Below are positions 24,327 to 35,493 of a DNA stretch of 64,000 nt, piece after piece. Origin of the DNA: Marsupella aquatica (lineage: Eukaryota > Marchantiophyta); contig OZ316898.1 in NCBI GenBank assembly GCA_973895155.1, positions 14,074,001-14,138,000 on the forward strand, given 5' to 3'. A program made the position numbers and the translations under genes. The stretch's first letter is position 1. Every line of letters starts with the position of its first letter. A model generated the notes under the pieces. The model was not told where the DNA came from and did no database searches. It saw nothing but the letters and a program-made list of their open reading frames with translations.

Positions 24327-24539
24327 CTAGCATGCTAACACTATAGTGGGGAAAAGTGCAAACTTAAGTGTTTAAAGTGAAAAAACCCCACTTTACATCA
24401 TAGGGAATATTCCTCACTTTGAATGTAGGAATTTGACAAGTAAGGAAAAACTCTAGCCAGGGAGAAATGATTAATGTGGATTATAATTTTTTTACTAGGG
24501 TTCGGACTTTGATTTCTTTTGTGTGAAATTTCATTTTGT

Positions 24540-24855
24540 AGATAGATTGTAAGCATCCATGTCAGTCATGCATTATAATTACCCATTTAGAACTCATTGA
24601 CAGGGTTTGGAAACCCAAAATTGATGCTTTGGTTAAAGATTATGAACAGTTCTAGTGTTTGTAGGTAAGTGTGCAATCCCCTAGATGAACATGAGAGACT
24701 TGGCAAACCAAGGGGACATGCAAATCCTCTAAGATTGTCTTTTTTGTAAGGAGGGTTTAAGAACACCAACATTAAACTAGGCAAAAGTCCCACACACTGA
24801 AGGATAGATTTGATTTCCTACTTGGGGGGTGTGACAGTTTTGCCTTGTGTCTAGA
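24540..24855 (+). repeat. Partial copy of the 27.86-28.42 kb element
   Basis: CATTTAGAACTCATTGACA to GTGACAGTTTTGCCTTGTGT matches 28120-28412 in direct orientation, unlike the surrounding inverted arms. Confidence 0.75.
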
Positions 24856-26335
24856 CTTATGAGTCTCAACTCAAGTGTGTGGTCTTATATATGAGTCTCA
24901 AGTCAAGTGAGTTACCACACATCCATGGCTCTCTGGGCATTCTAGCTAGTTTTTTTTCATAACATAATATTAATGCAGAAGCTCGAAGAGAAGGCAAGGA
25001 TCAGCAAGGAACAAGAAAATGGATCACAAGATTAGCTAGAACTGTGATCTCGACTGTAACCTCTAAAAAGAGCATACAGGGGTTGTTTTTAAAGGATGGC
25101 TTCACAAAAGTGGCCTCTATCCCTAAATAAATGGCAACCAGCTTCCATTTTCACTACCCTTGATCTCCATATTTGGTAAAAATGACAGCCACATGAGATC
25201 TCTATGCTGACCTCTATTTCCATCTACATCAGAGATTTCACCAGAATTGAGTCACAAGATCCTGGATATGGTTGAGATTTTGAGCCTTGCTCAAAGAAGG
25301 GGAACCTCGAGCGACTAAATAAACTAATATAGGAGTTTCTCTAATTTCTACACCTCCAAATGAGGGATTACATTTTGAGTTTAGAGTTGACCCTTAAAAG
25401 GCTAAAATGCTGTTATTTAAACTTTGTTAAGCCTGGAAGCTTGAGAATGACTTAAAATGACATGAGCCAGTTATATCAGGAGCAATCATGTGGGCAATAT
25501 ATCATGATCGCTTATTCAAAGATAAATAAATTATTCGGTTGGAAAGGACACTTTGGTTTAACTTAGACGTTCCATATGCTGCCTACCAGTTAGCTGGAAA
25601 AGTCAGGAGACGATAGAACCAATATACCTAACGGACGTGTTTCCGCAAGTCCTCAGCAAATGATGGTAATCTGGAAAAGAACAAAAATAGCAAAGCATGC
25701 ATGATTAATTGATGAGCTTAGCTGATTACCGATAACGACAAGCACTACGGCTTCAGCCATGGTAGCTAGCTCCAGTCGAAGGCGATCTGCGTTTGTTATC
25801 GTGATCGGGTAAGCGTTTACCACCGATTCCGGTCATGCACGGCGCGTCCCTTCATGAATAAAATACAATTTCATTCTAGCAAGTGTTATCGTTATGATCG
25901 ATGAGACAAAGCCCATAGTCCTCAAAAATATATCCTAAACTGTATGACCCTCTGTATAGCTACTTGCCTTTAAGATCGACTTCGTCTACGATGTTACCTT
26001 AATTTGACAAAGTGGGCAAGAGGCCGGATGCAGTGGCTGACCACCAAGGAGCTGATGTCAAGCACCAAAGGTAAACGGAACGATTACACTTAACTCATAT
26101 TATATAGACCTGCATGAAAAGCAGATGTCCAACCCTTTACTTTAGTTACTTTGACTATTATAGTTGAGGGTGTAATCAATCAACACAGTAACGAGTACAA
26201 AACATTCATCAAAGTGAAATCTGTTTTTGGAATGTGTTTTTTGGAAATTCTTGCTGGCATGTGGTCAACCTGACTAATAGGTAACAGTAAAGCTGGTCCA
26301 ATGAAAACAACTAACAAGATCACTGAAGAGTCTCC

Positions 26336-27669
26336 CCAGGCGAGAGGTTGAAACTAATATTGTACGGTAGAATCAACGTCACCAATACTCAACCTTAGCC
26401 TAGTGCTGGAGCTTAATTAAGACCCGTGTAAGATGGACACAAGCACAAGTCGCACTTAAATACCATGCCAGCTAGCCTTCAATGCTGAAATCCTTTGAGG
26501 AGCTCTATGGCAAAGAATGGATCTGAAGTTAAGAACATAAAAGTTCAGTTTATATTCAGAATTGCAGGCAGAATGTTAATTGGATATATTGGATATTCGC
26601 CATAGGTTGAGAGATTTCACGTTGTTAGGCTGCAAACATGGCTCTCACAAGGAATAAATATATGAGGTACGTCCATATTGACAATAACAAATAGGTGACT
26701 CAATGCGGCTGAGAAGTGGATGCTAGTGCTTGATTTAGTTGACAAGTATGATTCACTTCATAAAATAAATTTACTTAATAAACTTTAAGTAGGTTTGTCA
26801 TGCTGAGTTTAGAGACCCCTTCCTTCCTACTGACGAGGCACGGAAATATATCCGAACTGACTAATGCGATGATTGAAGAATACAGATCATAAAAGCAAAC
26901 TTCTCCCTATCTCAAGCCTGCTCTAGGCATGCCGTTTTATTCAGCTAGGCAAGCTATGATTTGGGCCATGTGTCACTGAAGATCGAAGCACGGAGAGTGT
27001 TTCCAGCCTAGTTAGTTAATTAATATTGTCAGTTTCTCGTTCCGAAATCCCTGAGCCGGGAGGTCAAAGAGGAGTTGTAGCTAGCTGAAGCACCCTCAAT
27101 TGATTTCACACCCTCAATTGATTTCACAAGGTCAGCTTCAAACTCTCTTCGTTAATTTCTCAGTTGTGTGCGGAAAGTAATGTGATCAACAATTAAATCT
27201 TGATCCATGTGGTCCGATAAGTTTTTCAAGGCAGATTCCTCTCTGATGCTTGATCCTTTCTTGGGTCGGTCACTGCTTGTGGGAAGAAACCCTGACGCTT
27301 GATCATGTCCCGCACTGTTGCTCAGAACCTTACTTCACGATGCTTGGATTTGACAGTTGCTGGAAAGAGTAGTAAACTCCGAATACCTGGACTTCACCTT
27401 CTCAGGAAGTCACATGATTGCATTTTAGAGTGGATGATATAGTTTGAATTGCTGACTGTTATATATAGTAGCTAGTCAAACACCTCAGGTTCGTAAGCAA
27501 AATTAATAATTAGCCAAGTATGTGACTATCACATGGATTTGAAAGTACGTATCCAAAGCGGTAAGTTTGACATATTGCTTTACTACACTGTCTCTTGGCA
27601 TCATACACATATTCTCAAGCTCCAGAAATCTCTCTTCAGCTACCTTTTCTTGTAATTATTGTGCTGTAA
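26336..27669. other. Unpaired centre of the palindrome
   Basis: About 1.3 kb for which I find no mirror partner. No gene seen. A short duplication (CACCCTCAATTGATTTCA twice) lies near 27090-27128. Confidence 0.6.
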
Positions 27670-27860
27670 TCGTTCTTTTCATTGGACCAGCTGGTTCACC
27701 TAATAGTCAGGTTGCCAGCATGTCAGCAAAAATATCCAAAATATGCATTCCAGAAAATACATGATGTCACAAAGCATTCATCAAAGACCTATGAGGGATT
27801 TGTACTAGGTAGTGTTGATTGATTACAACCAAAACTATAATAGTCACAATTAAGTAAAGT

Positions 27861-28420
27861 GTTGGAGTTTCACAAGGCACCTTCCCAAGTGGGACATACT
27901 CCCATTTTGTTAAGGTTTTTCCCATCATTTTAACAAAGAAGTAGGAGAACGCGCAAACAGTGGTAGAATTGCACACATTCTCACTTTTGAAACTAGGAGC
28001 TCCTCCTAGTTCTGATTTAAGCCCCCATATTGCTGCAAAGAAGTTTCCTAGTATGGCATGTCGTAATTCCTGCGGGTGCCTTTGGTGACTTTGAGAGGAT
28101 CCGAAAGAGAAATCAACATCATTACGCATTTAGAACTCATTGACACCATTTTTGTAGCCCAAATTGATGATCTGGTTGAAGATTTACAAGCAGTCTTAGT
28201 GTTTGTAGGTAAGTCTACAAATTCACATCTGAACACAAAAGAATTGAATGAGAAAAGACACACTTATTACCAAAGGAATATACAAATACTCTAGGGTTGT
28301 CCTTTTTTGAAGTAGTATTTAAGAACACCAATATCAAGCCAGGTAAAAGTCCCACATAAGGTAGGATAAACTTAATTTCCTAATGGGGCATGTGACAGTT
28401 TTGCCTTGTGTTTCTCCAAC
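27861..28420. mobile_element. 560-bp element with ~19-bp terminal inverted repeats
   Basis: Begins GTTGGAGTTTCACAAGGCA and ends with the reverse complement of GTTGGAGAAACACAAGGCA. It is present in the right arm at a place where the left arm has unrelated sequence. No clear target duplication and no protein domain recognised. Confidence 0.65.
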
Positions 28421-29595
28421 GTAGACAGAGTCAATCTCATAGGCAAGTAGCTATACAGCGGGTCATACAGTTTAAGATATTTTTTAGTTTCCTTTACTAT
28501 GGTCTCAATCTCATCACTGATGACCATTACTAGCTAAATTATATATTATGCTTGAAGGGACGCATCGATCGTGTGGTGGTTTGTACAACTTACTCACAAT
28601 AACCATTTAATGCAGACTGTCTTCGACTAGAGCTAGCTACCATTGCTGAAGCTGTAGTGCTTGTCATTGTCCTGTATTGTCCTGCGTACATGCATTACGT
28701 GGGGAACCAGCTCATCAATCATGCTTCGGCTATTTTTGTTCTTTTTCACATTACCATCGTGTGCTGAGAACGTTACGGAAACACATTCCTAAGGACACGT
28801 ATATTGGTTCTATCTTTTGGGTCCTGACTTTTCCAACTAATTGGTTAGCGGCTAAGTGCAACGTCAAAGTTGAACCGAAGTGTCCATTCCAACTGAATAT
28901 TTTATTTATATTATATTGGAAGATCATAATTGCTCCTGAACTGGCTCTAACTTGTCATTTTTGAATCATTCGGGAATGTAGTTAACATAGTCTAAATAAT
29001 TACTGTTGTGATCCATTCAGGGATCCATTTTCACATCACTTGCTGATCCTTGACTTCTATTCAAGCTTCTACGTTATTCTGTGAGAAAGACCAAATAAAA
29101 TGCTCATAGGATAATCACTAAATGGCTGATTGATTGTGACAAATACTTCTGCTCTCAAGTGGTCAATATAGTTGGCCAGGCCCCTCCCTACATTCCTGTG
29201 GAAAATGTGGTGGATATTTGGCGGGTTTGCCTTCAATGTGGTTTCCTGGCCTTTGAGTGCAGCCTGCTGTACGTTTTCTTGCCACACTGGTTGAGAGTAA
29301 ATGGCCCTTGCTGCCCTATGAAAAATATTTGAACAACTAAGAGAATTAGTACTCATGCCAATATCCTCAATCATGGCCATCTCCTTGCACTAGATGCAAA
29401 TTTAATTCCTAACTGATTGTATACCATTAATTAGTTTTTTGGACTGCCCACTTGTTCCATCCATAAACTAAGGAGTCCAATAGTAACCCAATCTTGTTGT
29501 TAGTCCTAGGCTTGCTATGCCGTGTAAGCTCCTGGCTGGGTAATTACACATCAAAATGTGACAATACATGGTGTGGGGCTTTTGTTCTGGCCATA

Positions 29596-29888
29596 CTCAG
29601 AGTCTGTTTGCACTGCAAAAATGACATATCACATGCGAAAAATCATATGATCATTTTATTGTATCTGATAGAATACTTAATGATCTAAAAGAACATTAAA
29701 TTCTTGGACTAGGGTACTTCAAATCCAACTTCAGACTAATAAGAAAACATGGAGTTTTAAAATAAATTTCGGAATAGGTTTATAAATTGTTCCAAAAGCC
29801 GTCTTCTAAGGTTTAAGGGTGTGTGACTTGGCGTCCAAGCCTTGAAAACATTGAACGTGATGGGGGACTCCCATAGTGAGGCTCAGAG
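29596..29888 (-). mobile_element. Decayed MITE remnant (right-arm copy)
   Basis: CTGCAAAAATGACATATCAC to GGGGGACTCCCATAGTGAGG matches the MITE family in reverse. Ends and duplication are eroded. Partner of 22035-22280. Confidence 0.7.
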
Positions 29889-32800
29889 GACCCGTCAAAG
29901 AGAATGTTAGAAAAAACATAAATATTTGTAAGATAATCATAAACTTTGTAAATGAGTCTTTTCTCTCCATCCCCTCCCTTATGTAGTATCCTTTGTCTCT
30001 CTCATTCCCCTCCTCTTCAGTCCTTTACTTTTACTCTCCTCTGCCTCCCCTCTCCCTAGTGTTAATTAAACACAAATCTCATATATCCCTCCCCAGAGGT
30101 CCCCCATGTGCCTTCCGCCTGGTTTGTGATCTTTCCGCCTGGTTTGTGATCTGATCCCTAAAGCTCCCCGTTCCCTGCCAATTCACATTTTAATTCCTTT
30201 CCTAGTGGGCCACCCAGCAACTCATTTTTGATGTGGCTGAGCACGACCACCCTGCATGACTTTGTCCCAACTCCACACCCCCGTTCACACCCATCTTGAA
30301 TGAGTTAGTCATGCACAGGAAAAAACTCCAAGATAAATGAACAGCCACATTTTGATCCCGGAAACCATATTAATTAGGCAAGTCATAGTCCATAGGATTT
30401 GCAAATTCAATGTTTTAATTTATAAGCAAAAGGCCACACAGAAAGATGTCTGGTAACTTATCATAAAATAATCAATTTCCTTTATAGCAAGTTTCAGAAA
30501 ATTCGTAAAATTTTCCTTACAAAAAATTATGGTTATGAATAAAACTAGACGTAGAACTCTTGGAGAGAAGCTGACGATATTGCTTCAACTAAGCTCCAAT
30601 GTAGGCGTCCTTTCTGGCATGCAGGAAGTAATTAGAACTTAAGTAACTTGGCTCCAGGGCGCACTGCATGTACTTGTAGCTTACGTTCCTTTTACCAACT
30701 AGTTGGTCAGATGACGCCCAGGATCCAGCCCCAAGCTGCAAGCAAGTTGTACCAGCCCTTAGCTATAGCTTTGTAGTAAAGGGGAGAAATGCGCGGACCA
30801 CGGTACCCAAAATGAAGAATATATGGATGATACAGATATTTGCTGGCCTTGAAGGCGAGGTGATATGCCAATTGTCCTCTTTAGGACCCAATAAAGGACT
30901 GAAATTCTGACCTACAAGTTGGCCCTTCGAATTTTGCCTCGCTCACCAATGCACGGATTTCAATGAGTTACATCCTGAGTTTGCATCGTGTTTCTTAATG
31001 TATTTTCACTCTGCATGCTCATCATCAGGCTACAGTAGCATGCCAGCCCGTTGGCTTCAGACTGGGGCCAGTTGACAACACTGTCCAGATTGCTAGGCCC
31101 CCTGGGCCCTCAGTCTTAACTAATACATGGAGGACATGCGAACGTTCAAATGGTAGTTTTTATTCATTTTAAACTAATAATTATAATTATTATCGGTAAT
31201 AAGGGAACTTTTAATGGTAAAACAAAAATAACAAAGGGTAAACACGAAAAGGGCCCGATCGCAGGGGGGTCCACTTCTTTTACATGGACTGAGGGCCCAG
31301 GGGCTAGGCCTAGCTGAGCTCAGATCGTCAATATCGGAGGTGACTGGTTTTAAGACTTTCCATTCAACGCAACACAGTCGTGTTAGAGGTATGATGTCAA
31401 TCACAGATTGAGATTTTTATATCGAAGGACTTTTATTCATCCTGCCTTGTTAGAAAATCAAGATAGGAAAGCTCACTGAATATTATTATAGTAGTAGAAA
31501 GGGTTTTTGACAAGAGCACTATATATATAACTCTGGAATGATGATATATATGAAGAGGCATGTGAAAGTTTTTTCTAAATACCTATACATCCGCGAACAA
31601 TATTCATTATTTGTAAATACTTCAAGTGTGAGCTGAAAATTGTGGCCCCTATCGATGGATGGATCACTAAGTGGACTCATATAATTCAGCTTCCATTGAA
31701 AAGTCATGATTGGCGTTGACTGACTCCGTGGGTCCCGTGCGCTTATCTAAATCCCATTGTGTACATTAAAGTAGCGCATATCCAGACCACGTGATATTGA
31801 AAGAGACTGGAATGGGGAGCCGTTCTCTCAGCTCACACCTCATTGTTGAGCGGTAGGTCCTTAAGGTACTTACCACGCATCAGCTATGCGGTATCATTTT
31901 GGCAAGGGAGCGTCCGATCAAAGGTTTCTGAAATGGCTGCATCGCAGGTAGAGGCCAGTCACATCAAACCCTCTCACTCAAGGGAGCAATTTGCGGAATT
32001 AGCGGACGATTCAGCGGCATTGTCGTATAATCTGACAACGGATGCGTCACACCACAACAGTGTTTCAAGTAGAAGACCCCGTACCTTACCTACAAATGCA
32101 ATTGACCATATTTCTCTTGACCCTAATTTTCTGCGTCTCTACCTTGGAGGTGAAGCCAAGGTGGGAGGGAGCTTATTTAATTTCAGGATAATGATGTCAG
32201 CTAACATATTTTCTCACCCGTAGTTCCTGAGGGAGAGATATAATTGGAATTGACTTAGTTAGCTCCAAACTTTCGCCGTCTGGACCTTGCAGGTGCAGCA
32301 AAGGTGCATCGGGCACATTTCTTTTAGCAGAATGATGTCAACTCTATCCATATTCATACCCGTAGTTTATCTCTTCTCACTAATACACTAATCCTGAGTG
32401 AGAGATATCACTTCAATTAACCTACTTCCAAACCTTCAGCCGCATAACTGGTTTAGGGGCATGATACTGGTAGACGTGAAACAGTTTTGATGGTGAAAGT
32501 CGGGCCCTACTCGCCGGGTGGGCAAGTAGGGGCAACCCTGGCTTAGTGGAGGGCCTACTGGATCCTTGTCATATATAGGGCCACGAGCAGCCTCTTTTCA
32601 TCATGGCCTGAAAAAGACCGTCACCTCCGCTTTGACCAGCTAGCCTTTTCTTTAATTTACTTGACCCGAATGCCAGACGTTTCTGCACTGCATTTCTGTT
32701 CTGTTGTACTAGAGGCTAATTCGAAGGCTGATGTGGCACTTGATGTCTTGAGATGAGTAGGAAATTCTGAGATTCATAGGTTAGCTGCCTACTTGCCTTA

Positions 32801-33330
32801 CCCCTTCCCAGCTAAGTCATCACTAATGCTAAAGAGACAGCTAACTACTAGTACGATTAATTACGACTTTTGCGTTAGTATCAAGCGCGAGAAGACAAGT
32901 GTGTACCTCACTAGCCATCATTGTTTTGTCTTAGGACTTTATGTGTTGCCATGGTAATCTGGGCACTTCTAAGTGGTAAATAAGGCAGAGTTTTTTGGTT
33001 GACACATTGAAGGGCCAAAACGATAGATTTTAGGGACCCTAAGGTGAAAACTTGAGGAGGTAGATACTGGTAAACTGTAAGGAATTTACGGAGGCTTAGA
33101 AGAGACATGGGAGAGCGCAATAAGAGATGGAGTGGGCACGGGTGAGGCCCAGGAGAACGGGTCACTGTAGCAGGGAGACAAACTAAGACACATGAGCTGA
33201 AATTCCATATTAATGTGGAGGGAAAGAAGAAAGCTAACCAGGTACGCAGTGGAAGAGGAAAGAGTGGAAAATGGGGCTTCTACATTGCGATCTTAAAAAC
33301 AAGGAAAAGTAGGAGAAAGGTCCTACCTTA

Positions 33331-35180
33331 ATGAGGGACGAGACGACATCAGATTATTATTTTTTAAATGTAACTAGCTTACCAGACTTGACATCTCTTG
33401 CAATGATTATTATCAATCATGATCTCCCAGGATTCGAGCCAGTGGGAAACTCTTCTCCCAGGTTTATGTAAAGGAGCACCTTCAAGAACGGATGTGGAGA
33501 GTATATCAAGAGTAATAATAGCCAGAGTATATCAAGAGTAGTAATACCCATTTTATACAGTGGTCGTCATTCAAATTTGGGGGGAGCCTTGGGGGAAAAA
33601 TGAAAACAAGGAAGCTTGAAAGGAGGAATAGCAACCAAAGAAAAAAAAAACTATCCCATGGATGCAGGCCGAGGCGCGGCGGGGGTGACAACAGCATTGA
33701 ACCACGGCTGGGGCTACCGCCCTGCTGTGCAGCCAGCCTTGCCTTGAGATCCAGCCACACCCGTGCAGTCCACCTCCCAAATCACGGCCAGTCCATCCTT
33801 CCTGCCTCTCCCCGATGACTCCCTCCCTCCCTGACAAGCTGCCCCCCCCCCCCCACCCGAAAAAAAACCCTGCAACTCCCTTCATAAACTCCCCAGCAAC
33901 TCCCCTCAAGCTGGCCCAAAACAAGTTCAAGGGAGGCAACTTCCTCAGTCCCTGAACTCCCCTACTACTCCCTTTCACCCACCACGGGTCCTTTCGTCCC
34001 TCTACACCTGGCTCCCTCCCTCCTTGACTTGATCACCCTGTATTTCCTCTCACCCTCCTCATATCCCCCCCCCCCCCCCCTCCATCCTTAACTCTCTTCC
34101 TCCCCTCCAACTCTCCCCTCCCCGGTTCACCTACCCTGGCCCCGGCAGTCCAACCTCCATGCCTGGACCGGACACTCCCGGACTGACACTCATGATTATT
34201 TGTCCCTCTCCCACTTTGCCCTCGCAACCGGAGTGGGGGACCACCCTGGGTCTCAGGTCCAGGCATCCTGAAGATGGGCATTGTCAGGCCGGTCGACGAG
34301 AGTGTGAACAGGGCCTCATCAAATTTAGCTTTTCCCGACCTTAACTCAACTCATTGCCTTGGTTGCAGCTCCCTGCTAGGCCCTCACCCTTGTTGGTATC
34401 TGTTGCCACTCATTTAGCTTTTGACATAGATGCATGAGTAGGGGCCAAATATTGGGATCAAAGATGGTCCAGGGGTGGCAGGTCACCATAAATATATATA
34501 AGAGAACCACCTCCTCTCAAACATCCATTGTTTAAGAGTGTTATAAACCACACCACCACCCCAAGGAGCATGGTGTAAGTTGGAGAGTAAGGAGTCATTG
34601 TAAGTTAAATTGGATGAGGTTTTCGAGTTTAGGGTTTGCATGTACATGAGGGAGTGGAAATATGTCGCTGAAAAGTGGACCAAACCGTGTAGTTGCCCCA
34701 AGGGGTCTTAGCATTGGGGCAGCCAAAACCAACTAGCTAAGTAAGCAAGCATGGTGACTTTAAGCTTAAAGTAACTGAAACCAGGGACCTTACCAATAGG
34801 GCTCAAGGATGCAATGGGTGGCAAAATGTGCAACTGAAAAATGGGCCAAGTCATGTTGTTGCCTTGAGGGGTCTTGTCATTAGGGCGGCCAAAGACAAGT
34901 AAGCAAGCAAGGTGTTTTAAGCAAAACTTAGACTAAGTAACAAAAATTGGGTTTACTTACCAGTGGTGCTCAAGGTACATTATGACATCTTTTACTAGTA
35001 ACATTTTGTACTTAACAACATGTTTACTTGATATCTTTTACAAAAATGTTCCTTAGTTTACTTATTGACATCTTTGAGGTAACTACATGTGTGTACTTGA
35101 CAACATCTTAAATGCTATGATATCTTTGTTAATAATATATCTTATTCTTTTTTTGGTTCTTTTTTTCAGTAAAACCTGCG
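33331..35180. other. Low-complexity C-rich region, no gene
   Basis: About 33660-34350 is strongly pyrimidine-rich on the plus strand, with C homopolymers near 33842-33856 and 34067-34081. Then follows an imperfect tandem duplication of about 165 bp (34650-34805 and 34815-34970; GAGGGGTCTT / AAGGGGTCTT and TAAGTAAGCAAGCA shared). Open frames here are compositional artefacts. Confidence 0.65.
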
Positions 35181-35485
35181 CCCGGGGTCCTCGCTTCTTT
35201 TCTTCTGACCCATCACGCGCAAATAAGTATAGGGTTTTTTATTGGGTTTAGTGAAATATTTTTAAATTTTTGTTGAAGAACATTAGGGTTATTTTAATCC
35301 AATTTTGAGAATTATAAGAATCATAAGGTATTTTAAAATCAAATATGAGAATCTTCTTGGAATATTCCATTAAGCTAGGGTAAAACAATTACTAAAAAAA
35401 ATTTATTGAACTTAACTTTTAGGGTGTTTATTCCCCAAAAACTTCGAGCGTGATATGTGACACCCCTTGGATTGAGACCCCCGAG
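35181..35485 (+). mobile_element. MITE with exact 8-bp duplication AACCTGCG
   Basis: 305 bp, CCCGGGGTCCTCGCTTC to TTGAGACCCCCGAG, flanked by AACCTGCG at 35173-35180 and 35486-35493. It has the family's AATATTCC interior but a distinct left end, so it is a subfamily. Confidence 0.92.
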
Positions 35486-35493
35486 AACCTGCG

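Larger units (their letters stand above)
17112..26335 (+). repeat. Left arm of giant imperfect palindrome
   Basis: Successive blocks match the right arm in reverse complement: 17299-17340 with 33111-33150; 18165-18290 with 31775-31915; 18355-18390 with 31672-31715; 19725-20060 with 30545-30900; 21870-22080 with 29830-30070; 23180-23285 with 29441-29530; 23640-23860 with 29100-29330; 25440-25770 with 28620-28970; 26130-26320 with 27680-27860. It is longer than the right arm because of later insertions. It has no gene; short frames found on both arms are mirror copies. Confidence 0.88.
27670..33330 (-). repeat. Right arm of giant imperfect palindrome
   Basis: Reverse complement of 17.1-26.3 kb block by block (pairs given for the left arm). 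It shares the old MITE remnant at 29.6-29.9 kb but lacks the MITEs at 21.1, 23.4 and 24.0 kb, so those came after the duplication. It carries its own insertion at 27861-28420. No gene. Confidence 0.88.

Noticed and set aside
33571-33978. 135-residue minus-strand glycine-rich frame
   Set aside because: Comes from a C-rich, homopolymer-containing tract; composition artefact.
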